8,282 nt of DNA from Candidatus Thorarchaeota archaeon. GTDB lineage: Archaea; Asgardarchaeota; Thorarchaeia; Thorarchaeales; Thorarchaeaceae. Position 1 is the first letter of the stretch. Each line of letters starts with the position of its first letter. The notes below the pieces were generated by a model. The model searched no databases. It was not told where the DNA came from and worked only from the letters and a program-made list of their open reading frames with translations. Below are positions 1-5,307 of this stretch, piece after piece. The DNA is taken from the NCBI GenBank assembly GCA_013138615.1, contig WTCK01000258.1, positions 1-8,282 of the forward strand, given 5' to 3'. The position numbers were made by a program, and so were the translations under genes.

Positions 1-974
1 TATATAATCTGGCCGAAGAATAGAACATTCGCGTAAAGGGCTTGCGCCAGAATTACAGGAATGTTTGATGTATACATCAGCTTGATTGGATACCGCGCCT
101 TCATTCCTCTGTACTTAGCATATTGAAGCGGTATCTCGACGCGCACAGACTCTAACCAAATCACTACTCCGAAGATTAGGAATGTGACGCCGAGTGTGAA
201 GAGACTCGGGTTGAAGCCATTGCGGAACACTAGCCAGCTTATATCAACTGCTGGAAATGCATCGCCACCAATGCCTGCTATTCTCATAATATTCGTGATA
301 ACAGCAGCAATGATGCCCTTTGGCAAGTTGGTGTAGTCTTGAGGATAACCTTCCGGAGCCTCTCCAATCACAGTTGCAAATTCGGTGACGTTGAACATGT
401 TGAATACGACTTGTCCAGCGACGTTCGTCATGATGAACAGTGAAACGCCTGAACCGAGACCCCATCCCTTCTGGATTAGCTCATCCATCAGAATGACTAT
501 GACGCCGGAAGAAAAAAGCTGAATGAACACTATCACTTGTTCATTTGGTTCCAAGGCGCCGTAGGCATTACCCATAATGTATGCCATCGCCTGGAATGCT
601 GTCATGAATAGTGCGAGAACTTTCTGCCCACCAGTGAACAGTGCTCTGTCCTCTGGGTCCCCGAAATCAACATTGATGATTTTTGATCCCGAGAGAAGCT
701 GCATAACTAGACCTGCAGTTACGATTGGACCTATCCCCAGTTCCATCAGTGTTCCTCTAGTGCTTGCGAGGATGACTCGCATTGCCCATAGATAGTCCGT
801 ACCGCTCGATGGGTCCACACCGTAGAGTGGCATATGTGACATTATTAGGAATATCACAAGGACGACAAGCGTCCAGATAGCCTTCTCTTTGAAAGAGACT
901 TCACGGTCTGGTGCCTTTACTTCAGGCATTACTCTTACTAATGGTGATAGTAGTTTTAGAAAGGTGCTAGGCAA
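1..974 (-). CDS. secY: Preprotein translocase subunit SecY (Sec61-alpha homologue), 5' part
   Basis: SecY is the pore subunit of the SecYE-beta channel in the cytoplasmic membrane. The first 324 codons are present; the rest, about TM7 onwards, is beyond the window. The N-terminus is an amphipathic helix followed by M-P-E-V-K-A-P and F-K-E-K (28-31), as in archaeal SecY. TM1 is at about 33-50. The TM2 plug/pore region has G-I-G-P-I-V-T-A-G (80-88), close to the SecY signature. TM3 is near 118-135, TM4 146-163, TM5 176-192 and TM6 257-274. The TM6-TM7 cytosolic loop (278-297) has K-Y-R-G-M-K-A-R-Y-P-I-K, the ribosome-contact region. The start TTG is inferred from a GGAG 8 nt upstream and conserved length. 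The next in-frame start, ATG at 927-929, would remove most of the N-terminal helix. Confidence 0.95.
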   Translation of the reverse strand, partial: MPSTFLKLLSPLVRVMPEVKAPDREVSFKEKAIWTLVVLVIFLIMSHMPLYGVDPSSGTDYLWAMRVILASTRGTLMELGIGPIVTAGLVMQLLSGSKIINVDFGDPEDRALFTGGQKVLALFMTAFQAMAYIMGNAYGALEPNEQVIVFIQLFSSGVIVILMDELIQKGWGLGSGVSLFIMTNVAGQVVFNMFNVTEFATVIGEAPEGYPQDYTNLPKGIIAAVITNIMRIAGIGGDAFPAVDISWLVFRNGFNPSLFTLGVTFLIFGVVIWLESVRVEIPLQYAKYRGMKARYPIKLMYTSNIPVILAQALYANVLFFGQII

Positions 975-982
975 CCTTACTT

Positions 983-986
983 CTCC
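983..986 (-). promoter_or_regulatory. Shine-Dalgarno deciding the TTG start of secY (GGAG)
   Basis: GGAG is followed by an 8 nt spacer and TTG at 972-974. No ATG or GTG lies in frame between the upstream in-frame stop and this point. Confidence 0.55.
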
Positions 987-1020
987 TGCAGGTTTTCTCG
1001 GCCAACAAATGAGCTGAACC

Positions 1021-1026
1021 TTTAAA
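1021..1026 (-). promoter_or_regulatory. Candidate archaeal TATA box for secY (TTTAAA)
   Basis: TTTAAA lies in the 139 nt gap between L15 and secY, in the context ATCTTTAAAGG. Archaeal transcription usually starts about 22-27 nt downstream of the box centre, which would be near 996-1001, giving a leader of roughly 22-27 nt that still includes the secY Shine-Dalgarno. No clear purine-rich BRE is seen immediately upstream, so the call is tentative. Confidence 0.4.
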
Positions 1027-1113
1027 GATAGTGGTTTCCATAGTCGTGTACTACGGCATCAACTCTGTGTTGGCCGTGCTCGATTTGTAACACAACTGCC
1101 TCTGTGAGCTGGT

Positions 1114-1569
1114 TCACTTATCGGCTGGTAGGTCAATAGTTCCGCCTTTGCCAGTTACTTTTTCCCGGGCTCTTACGCTGATGCACTTGACGCCAGTCAG
1201 GTTCAGTTGACGCGTAACTTTTCCGGAACCCAGAATCTTGTCGATACCCAAGCGCGACACATCAATAGTGTATCTCCGTCCTTTCTTGGTGGCATGTCCC
1301 GATGCAACAAGTCTGTCAGCAGCCTCATCCAAGTTTCCAACATTTAGAACGGTTTCCCCCTCAATCATTTTGAGAGGCCTCTTGAATCCATGCTTCCCGA
1401 AGTAGTTAGGATTCTCTGCCATGACTTTTTGATAGTGGTGCTTCTTAGACCCAGCCATCCCCTTGCCACCCCGCTGTCCTGATGCACGATGACCCGCGCT
1501 GAAACCGTAGCCAGCGGCCCTGCGGCCTCTCATCTTGTGGATCTTCTTCGATTTTCGCTTCTCCATCAT
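1114..1569 (-). CDS. rpl15: Large subunit ribosomal protein L15 (uL15)
   Basis: L15 is a 50S assembly protein that binds 23S rRNA through a long basic N-terminal extension. The 151 aa product is normal for archaea. The N-terminus is basic and glycine-rich: M-R-G-R-R-A-A-G-Y-G-F-S-A-G-H-R (13-28), G-Q-R-G-G-K-G-M-A-G (31-40), K-K-H-H (42-45), then the archaeal hallmark F-G-K-H-G-F (57-62). The C-terminal globular part has L-N-V-G-N-L-D (75-81), I-D-K-I-L-G-S-G-K-V-T (109-119) and V-R-A-R-E-K-V (132-138), followed by I-D-L-P-A-D-K at the end. ATGATG opens the gene; the second ATG (1564-1566) has the more usual Shine-Dalgarno spacing. The gene follows the Hsp20 gene by 14 nt and is followed by the largest gap in the window. 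Confidence 0.97.
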   Translation of the reverse strand: MMEKRKSKKIHKMRGRRAAGYGFSAGHRASGQRGGKGMAGSKKHHYQKVMAENPNYFGKHGFKRPLKMIEGETVLNVGNLDEAADRLVASGHATKKGRRYTIDVSRLGIDKILGSGKVTRQLNLTGVKCISVRAREKVTGKGGTIDLPADK

Positions 1570-1573
1570 TGGT

Positions 1574-1578
1574 TCCTC
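1574..1578 (-). promoter_or_regulatory. Shine-Dalgarno of L15 (GAGGA)
   Basis: GAGGA lies in the 14 nt spacer after the Hsp20 stop, 4 nt before the first ATG and 7 nt before the second ATG of L15. Confidence 0.6.
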
Positions 1579-1583
1579 AGTTT

Positions 1584-2126
1584 CTATGCTCTTTTGAGTC
1601 GCACCTCTAGGACTCCGTTTCGAATTGCCGATTTGGCCTGTTCCTTTTTCACCTTGCCAGGGAGTTCGATTTCCTTGTGATATGGGCGAGATGGATTTTC
1701 AACATGGATTGTAAGAACGGTTCCCTTGATTCGAACCTTGATCTCATCTTTTTCCACACCGGGCAGTTCTGCCACAACTATGATTTCATCATCCTCTTCG
1801 ATGACATCGATCAATGGCTCTATCTGATGAGCCGATTTGAGACCTTCTTCATCTGGGACGGTGTTGCCAAACCGCTGTATGAATGGCTTTCCATCTTGCC
1901 CGATGCGCATTGAGAAGCCAAACAGAAAAGGGTTCGTGCCTTCCGGATTGCGCATGAACTCCTCCATGGACTCTGGGTCAAGCATTCCTCCCTCGCTCAG
2001 GTCTTGCATCATGCGGTCCATCATCTCATCGATTTGCTTAAACATTGACTCGGGGAGAAAGTCCCCCAACCATTTGCGGATAGCCTGGCGTGGGTCCCCA
2101 TCAAATGGATTGTCGTCCCAAGACAC
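1584..2126 (-). CDS. Hsp20/alpha-crystallin-type small heat shock protein inserted in the ribosomal operon
   Basis: The 180 aa product is a small heat shock protein, an ATP-independent holdase that binds unfolding proteins. The alpha-crystallin domain occupies about 103-180: D-V-I-E-E-D-D-E-I-I-V-V-A-E-L-P-G-V (107-124), the beta strand K-G-T-V-L-T-I-H-V, and the hallmark A-I-R-N-G-V-L-E-V (167-175). The N-terminal region (1-100) is acidic and rich in methionine at 28-58, and includes F-G-F-S-M-R-I-G-Q-D-G-K-P-F-I (69-83), a string I associate with a subset of archaeal Hsp20-like proteins. The protein ends four residues after the last strand (L-K-R-A), so the usual C-terminal I-x-I/V motif is missing. 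I chose GTG at 2124-2126 because an upstream GTG overlaps the Shine-Dalgarno. It sits between L30 and L15 with no visible promoter of its own, so co-transcription is expected. Confidence 0.92.
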   Translation of the reverse strand: MSWDDNPFDGDPRQAIRKWLGDFLPESMFKQIDEMMDRMMQDLSEGGMLDPESMEEFMRNPEGTNPFLFGFSMRIGQDGKPFIQRFGNTVPDEEGLKSAHQIEPLIDVIEEDDEIIVVAELPGVEKDEIKVRIKGTVLTIHVENPSRPYHKEIELPGKVKKEQAKSAIRNGVLEVRLKRA

Positions 2127-2132
2127 TAAATT

Positions 2133-2139
2133 CACCTCA
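2133..2139 (-). promoter_or_regulatory. Stop-embedded Shine-Dalgarno, L30 to Hsp20 (TGAGGTG); decides the Hsp20 start
   Basis: The L30 stop TGA begins TGAGGTG. The last three bases, GTG (2133-2135), could be read as a start codon, but they belong to the Shine-Dalgarno itself. A second in-frame GTG at 2124-2126 sits 6 nt downstream of the motif (8 nt from GAGG), matching spacing elsewhere in the window. Confidence 0.75.
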
Positions 2140-2619
2140 AATCATTTTCTGTGCAAGCTCGTTTATCCCTGCACCCCGATAACCGTTCACGCCCCCCATT
2201 CCAACGGGGAGGTTGCGCTTGCCACGAAAGCCCTTCTTCGGAGGGGTCAACCTAAAGACAGGCTTGAGTCCCTCAACATCGCTCACGCTGGCTGTTCCTG
2301 CAACCAATCCCTTTGCGAGCGCCTTAATCGATGAATGGCTTGAATTTTTCTTCACATAGGCATCAGTAAGTCGCCTGTTCGCTGAGAGGCGGCCACGTTT
2401 GGCTAGAATCTCGTACGTAGTGTCAGCATCAATTTCACCCCATGTGATGTAGTCCTTAGCCTTGGTAATCATTCCTTGAAAGCTGGGTGTCAACTTGATG
2501 ATTCTTGCCTGGTGAAGTCTGCCAAGACGCAATTTCTTCAATGTATCCTCGATCTGAGGCCTAACACTCACTTGCCCTCTGAGACGTATCGCTAGTATAA
2601 CGGCTCCATTTTCACTCAT
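2137..2619 (-). CDS. rpl30: Large subunit ribosomal protein L30 (uL30, L7-like)
   Basis: L30 is a 50S protein binding 23S rRNA; archaeal forms are long and related to eukaryotic L7. The 160 aa product fits that form, unlike bacterial L30 at about 60 aa. The ferredoxin-like L30 core lies at about 6-60 (I-L-A-I-R-L-R-G-Q-V-S-V, T-L-K-K-L-R-L-G-R). The conserved D-Y-I-T-W-G (56-61) and the C-terminal F-R-L-T-P-P-K-K-G-F (122-131) are typical of archaeal L30. The ATG overlaps the S5 TGA (ATGA), with GGAGTGA at 2627-2633 as Shine-Dalgarno. Downstream one normally finds L15; here a small heat shock gene intervenes. The TGA stop is embedded in that gene's Shine-Dalgarno. Confidence 0.97.
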   Translation of the reverse strand: MSENGAVILAIRLRGQVSVRPQIEDTLKKLRLGRLHQARIIKLTPSFQGMITKAKDYITWGEIDADTTYEILAKRGRLSANRRLTDAYVKKNSSHSSIKALAKGLVAGTASVSDVEGLKPVFRLTPPKKGFRGKRNLPVGMGGVNGYRGAGINELAQKMI

Positions 2620-3302
2620 GATTCAGTCACTCCTGTTGTTGCCCATTCCTGAGGGGGAAGCATCTTGTAGGTCTGAGAGAGAGCGTCAATGAACGCTTTG
2701 GCGAAGTTCGAGGATGTCCTGGAGCGGCCCTTTGTCATCGACCATACATCCTTGAGTCCTGCAATTCTAAGAACTATCTTGCCAACATCAGCCGTGACTA
2801 AGCCAGTTCCTTTTGGAGCTGGTTTGAGTGTCACTTGAACTGAGCCCGAAGTTCCTTTCACTGCAAATGGAACGCTGTGAGGGTCGTGACATCGGCATTC
2901 CCAAGAGCCACAGCCTCTGCGCAAGGGTCTGATGTTCATCTTGGCTCTAGCTTCAGCTGCTCTAATCGATGGGACGAATTCTGGAGCTTTCCCTATACCG
3001 ATTCCGATATTGCCTTGGCCATCACCGACGACGACAGTAATGCGGAAGCTCTTCTGCTGGCCGCTGTCTGATTGGCGTTGAACTAGGTTCACGTCTACAA
3101 TCTCCTGTTGGAGTTCTGGAAACAGCATATCCACAATCTCAGATTCTCTTATGAGGTAGTTCTGCTGTAGAACCTCCTGCAGGCTGTTGATGTGACCTTC
3201 TTTGACCAGCTCTCCCAATCGGGTTTTAGGAACCCAGTCCTTAAGCGGGTCTACGTCCTGTCGGGGCTGTCGACGCTTTCTTTGTCCTCTTCTACTCATC
3301 AT
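2616..3302 (-). CDS. rps5: Small subunit ribosomal protein S5 (uS5)
   Basis: S5 is a 30S protein near the decoding centre and mRNA entry, involved in translational fidelity. The 228 aa product is normal for archaea. After a basic N-terminus and W-V-P-K-T-R-L-G-x-L-V (23-33) comes the N-terminal double-stranded-RNA-binding-like domain at about 62-128, with V-V-V-G-D-G-Q-G-N-I-G-I-G-x-G-K (90-105). The archaeal string R-R-G-C-G-S-W-E-C (128-136) follows, then the C-terminal domain at about 145-212 with A-P-K-G-T-G-L-V, A-G-L-K-D-V-W and N-F-A-K-A. Two ATG codons are adjacent; GGGGATGAT (3305-3313), which overlaps the L18 TAG, favours the second (3297-3299). The end overlaps L30 as ATGA. Confidence 0.97.
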   Translation of the reverse strand: MMSRRGQRKRRQPRQDVDPLKDWVPKTRLGELVKEGHINSLQEVLQQNYLIRESEIVDMLFPELQQEIVDVNLVQRQSDSGQQKSFRITVVVGDGQGNIGIGIGKAPEFVPSIRAAEARAKMNIRPLRRGCGSWECRCHDPHSVPFAVKGTSGSVQVTLKPAPKGTGLVTADVGKIVLRIAGLKDVWSMTKGRSRTSSNFAKAFIDALSQTYKMLPPQEWATTGVTES

Positions 3303-3312
3303 ATATCATCCC

Positions 3313-4062
3313 CTATTTCTTCTTCCCTCTCCGCGCAAGGAGTTTCTTGGGTTTGGGTTTTCTGGGCACTGCACGAGGCGCTTTCTCCGCGGGTTTCTCT
3401 GCAGCCTTCTTCACGGGCTTCTTGGCGGCGGCCTTCTTTGCAGGTGTCGCCTTTCTCTTCTTTTTCTTCTTGAGATCTGCCTTCGGTATCTCCAAGAGGG
3501 CTTTCTTCACCTTCTTGAACTGTCTTGGAATACCTGTAACGGTTGTCTTCTTCTTTCCCAATTCTGAAAACATTATTGAGTCACCAGAACTCTCAGCAAA
3601 GTGATTGTACGCCGCTACGATGTGTTCGCCAGACAGTCTGGCCTCGTCTGGTAGAACATCTGGATCGTGTGAGATGTTAAGGCCCCCATCCAATGCTCCT
3701 GCAAGTGCTGCGTAGATTTTCGAGCCCTTCACTGGGGGATTAAGTCCAATGTCAAGTACAGCCTTCTCCACTCCTCTACTCTTAGCTCTCAAGCCTGCTA
3801 GCAAGCCCGTAAGATATGATACAGGCGTGTTTCCGCCACCAGTAGTCCAGCCATGGCTGGCAAGCTCTGATGAAACTGCGGATGCCACAGTCATGTCGCC
3901 AGTCACACTGGCATTTACAACCTGGACTATCATTCCTGTATTGGTCTTCCTGACCACAAGGCGCGGGAGCCTAGAGAGCAGTAGCCGACGGCGACGATAG
4001 TAATTCGTCTTGCCCTCTCGTCTGCGTCTGAACTTGACTTTGTATGTCGGTCCTTGAGCCAT
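3313..4062 (-). CDS. rpl18: Large subunit ribosomal protein L18 (uL18) with long basic C-terminal tail
   Basis: L18 binds 5S rRNA with L5 in the central protuberance of the 50S subunit. The 249 aa product exceeds the usual archaeal length of about 190-200 aa. The core (1-195) is normal: G-P-T-Y-K-V-K-F-R-R-R-R-E-G-K-T-N-Y-Y-R-R-R (4-25), L-V-V-R-K-T-N-T (35-42), Y-L-T-G-L-L-A-G (83-90) and V-L-D-I-G-L (102-107). The excess is a tail at 196-249 made almost wholly of Lys, Ala, Pro and Arg, with repeats such as A-A-A-K-K-P-V-K-K-A-A, looking like a histone H1 tail. It should be disordered and RNA-binding. The gene overlaps L19e by one base (TAATG), with only a weak Shine-Dalgarno, so it probably depends on coupling. 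Confidence 0.95.
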   Translation of the reverse strand: MAQGPTYKVKFRRRREGKTNYYRRRRLLLSRLPRLVVRKTNTGMIVQVVNASVTGDMTVASAVSSELASHGWTTGGGNTPVSYLTGLLAGLRAKSRGVEKAVLDIGLNPPVKGSKIYAALAGALDGGLNISHDPDVLPDEARLSGEHIVAAYNHFAESSGDSIMFSELGKKKTTVTGIPRQFKKVKKALLEIPKADLKKKKKRKATPAKKAAAKKPVKKAAEKPAEKAPRAVPRKPKPKKLLARRGKKK

Positions 4063-4514
4063 TATTTCACTTTCCCTAACTTGTGCTCTTTGATGTACGT
4101 CCGCATGTGTGCAGTGTTCCTGAACGCATTGCCTTTTGCCTTCAAGTATAGCTCGCGATATACGCCTCGCGTGATCTTGCCCTCGCTTCTGAGTTGTTTC
4201 AACTCACGACGCATTGGGCGTATCTTCATCATCCATCGATCCTTGCCTGAAAGCTTGGCAGTGGCTTTGCCTTTCTTTTTGCCAGGTCCTTTTCTCTGAC
4301 CTTTTCGTTTCTGACGTAATATGTGGCGGGCTCGACCTCTGCTTACACCTTTCTTGGGCCGTTTCTGGATTGCACCCTCGTCAACAAGACGGCGGATATC
4401 CTCCTTGGTGATAGCGAGGCTGGCTTCATCTCCGAATGCGGGATCTATCCAGACACGCGACTTCCCTACCTTCATCACTTGAGCGCCGAGTCGTTTTTGG
4501 GACGTAAGCTTCAT
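4062..4514 (-). CDS. rpl19e: Large subunit ribosomal protein L19e (eL19)
   Basis: L19e is a 50S protein near the tunnel exit and subunit interface, present in archaea and eukaryotes but not bacteria. The 150 aa product has the standard archaeal length. The N-terminal globular part has Q-K-R-L-G-A-Q-V-M-K-V-G-K-S-R-V-W-I-D-P (6-25) and I-R-R-L-V-D-E-G-A-I (40-49). The central arginine/lysine-rich segment with S-R-G-R-A-R and K-G-Q-R-K-G-P-G-K-K-K-G (71-82) is the family signature. The C-terminal helix contains L-R-S-E-G-K-I-T-R-G-V-Y-R (108-120). The ATG is 2 nt after the L32e TAG, with GGAGG at 4525-4529, 10 nt upstream. The stop TAA shares its last base with the L18 ATG. Confidence 0.97.
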   Translation of the reverse strand: MKLTSQKRLGAQVMKVGKSRVWIDPAFGDEASLAITKEDIRRLVDEGAIQKRPKKGVSRGRARHILRQKRKGQRKGPGKKKGKATAKLSGKDRWMMKIRPMRRELKQLRSEGKITRGVYRELYLKAKGNAFRNTAHMRTYIKEHKLGKVK

Positions 4515-4516
4515 CT

Positions 4517-5296
4517 CTAGTCCGCCTCCATGTCTAGTTCCGAGAAGAGATCTTCTTCTGAGATGCTCTCGGGAGCGCCAGGATTCAGCACTCTTAGGGA
4601 CATTGCTTCGGCTTTCCTGAGAATCGCCTGACGTTTCCTCATGCCGACGGTTGCCCCAATCCTGATGGCATGAACCTCGGGATTCAGTTCTTCGAAGTCA
4701 GCTGGCCTGTGGACAAGCACCTCAATGAATCTTGATGGATGCATACCTCTCACAGCCCTCGGTTTTCTGTATCCTGGGGACACCATGGCTATGCGGCCCT
4801 TGCGTTTCTCTCGTGTAGCGTTATCTATTCCGCGAAGCTTTCTCCAGGAATCGCTTACGCGCGTCCAGCGATGTGCTTGTTCATGGCGAAATCGAGGTTG
4901 TTTCTTTCTCTTCTCTTTTGCAATCCTGAGAAGTCTCTGGTCAATGAGCTTATCCCTGGCGTGCATCTCCTTCTTCGGCTTCGCTTTCTTCTTGACCTTC
5001 TTCGTAGGCGTTTTCTTGACCTTTGTTTCAACCTTCTTCTTGGTTGGTGCCTTCTTGGATGTTACTTTCTTCGGTTTAGCATTATTGGCCTTCGAAGCCT
5101 TTGGCATAATCTTCTTTGCAGATGAGATAATATTAGCTGCTTTGCTCTCGCTGAGGCCATCTACCTTGTTTGCAAGCTTTTCAGGGTCGCTCTTCGACAC
5201 CTTCGCTACGGTCTTGAACCCGGCCGCAATAAGCTTTTCCTCTAGCGTTGGCCCGACTCCATCCATGTCTGTCAGTACTGGCTTTTTGGACATCAT
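4517..5296 (-). CDS. rpl32e: Large subunit ribosomal protein L32e (eL32) with N-terminal helix-hairpin-helix domain
   Basis: L32e is an archaeal/eukaryotic 50S protein. The product is 259 aa, about twice a minimal L32e (roughly 130 aa). The extra length is N-terminal. Residues about 9-63 resemble a tandem helix-hairpin-helix fold: M-D-G-V-G-P-T-L-E-E-K-L-I-A-A-G-F, then V-D-G-L-S-E-S-K-A-A-N-I-I. Residues 65-113 are a low-complexity lysine/threonine/proline/alanine linker. The L32e core at about 117-240 has F-R-H-E-Q-A-H-R-W, W-R-K-L-R-G-I-D-N and V-S-P-G-Y-R-K-P. The last 18 residues are acidic. The arrangement echoes haloarchaeal L32e, which has a similar N-terminal domain of unclear function. 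ATGATG opens the gene; the second ATG (5291-5293) fits the Shine-Dalgarno better. Only 2 nt separate it from L19e. Confidence 0.95.
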   Translation of the reverse strand: MMSKKPVLTDMDGVGPTLEEKLIAAGFKTVAKVSKSDPEKLANKVDGLSESKAANIISSAKKIMPKASKANNAKPKKVTSKKAPTKKKVETKVKKTPTKKVKKKAKPKKEMHARDKLIDQRLLRIAKEKRKKQPRFRHEQAHRWTRVSDSWRKLRGIDNATREKRKGRIAMVSPGYRKPRAVRGMHPSRFIEVLVHRPADFEELNPEVHAIRIGATVGMRKRQAILRKAEAMSLRVLNPGAPESISEEDLFSELDMEAD

Positions 5297-5300
5297 CTCG

Positions 5301-5307
5301 CCTCCTA
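5301..5307 (-). promoter_or_regulatory. Stop-embedded Shine-Dalgarno, L6 to L32e (TAGGAGG)
   Basis: The L6 stop TAG reads into AGGAGG. The core lies 4 nt from the first ATG of L32e and 7 nt from the adjacent second ATG, favouring the second. Confidence 0.75.

Noticed and set aside
1055..1100. Imperfect inverted repeat in the L15-secY gap (arms 1066-1071/1089-1094 and 1055-1058/1097-1100)
   Set aside because: The arms are only 6 and 4 bp with an uneven internal loop, and no T-run follows on the minus strand, so neither a terminator nor a regulatory hairpin can be supported.
2140..2250. A separate heat-shock promoter upstream of the Hsp20 gene
   Set aside because: I found no convincing TATA box or inverted heat-shock operator on the minus strand inside the end of L30.
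1837..2334. 165-codon plus-strand open frame spanning parts of Hsp20 and L30
   Set aside because: It crosses two well supported minus-strand genes, lacks a convincing Shine-Dalgarno, and shows no domain.
2880..2925. Cysteine/histidine cluster in S5 (C131, C136, C138, H139, H142) as a possible metal site
   Set aside because: The R-R-G-C-G-S-W-E-C string with a following P-H-S is shared by many archaeal S5 proteins as I recall them, so it is a family trait, not a novelty here.
3313..3480. Repetitive CTT-rich plus-strand DNA as a simple repeat or regulatory tract
   Set aside because: It is explained by the lysine-rich codons of the L18 tail on the other strand; no regular repeat unit is present.
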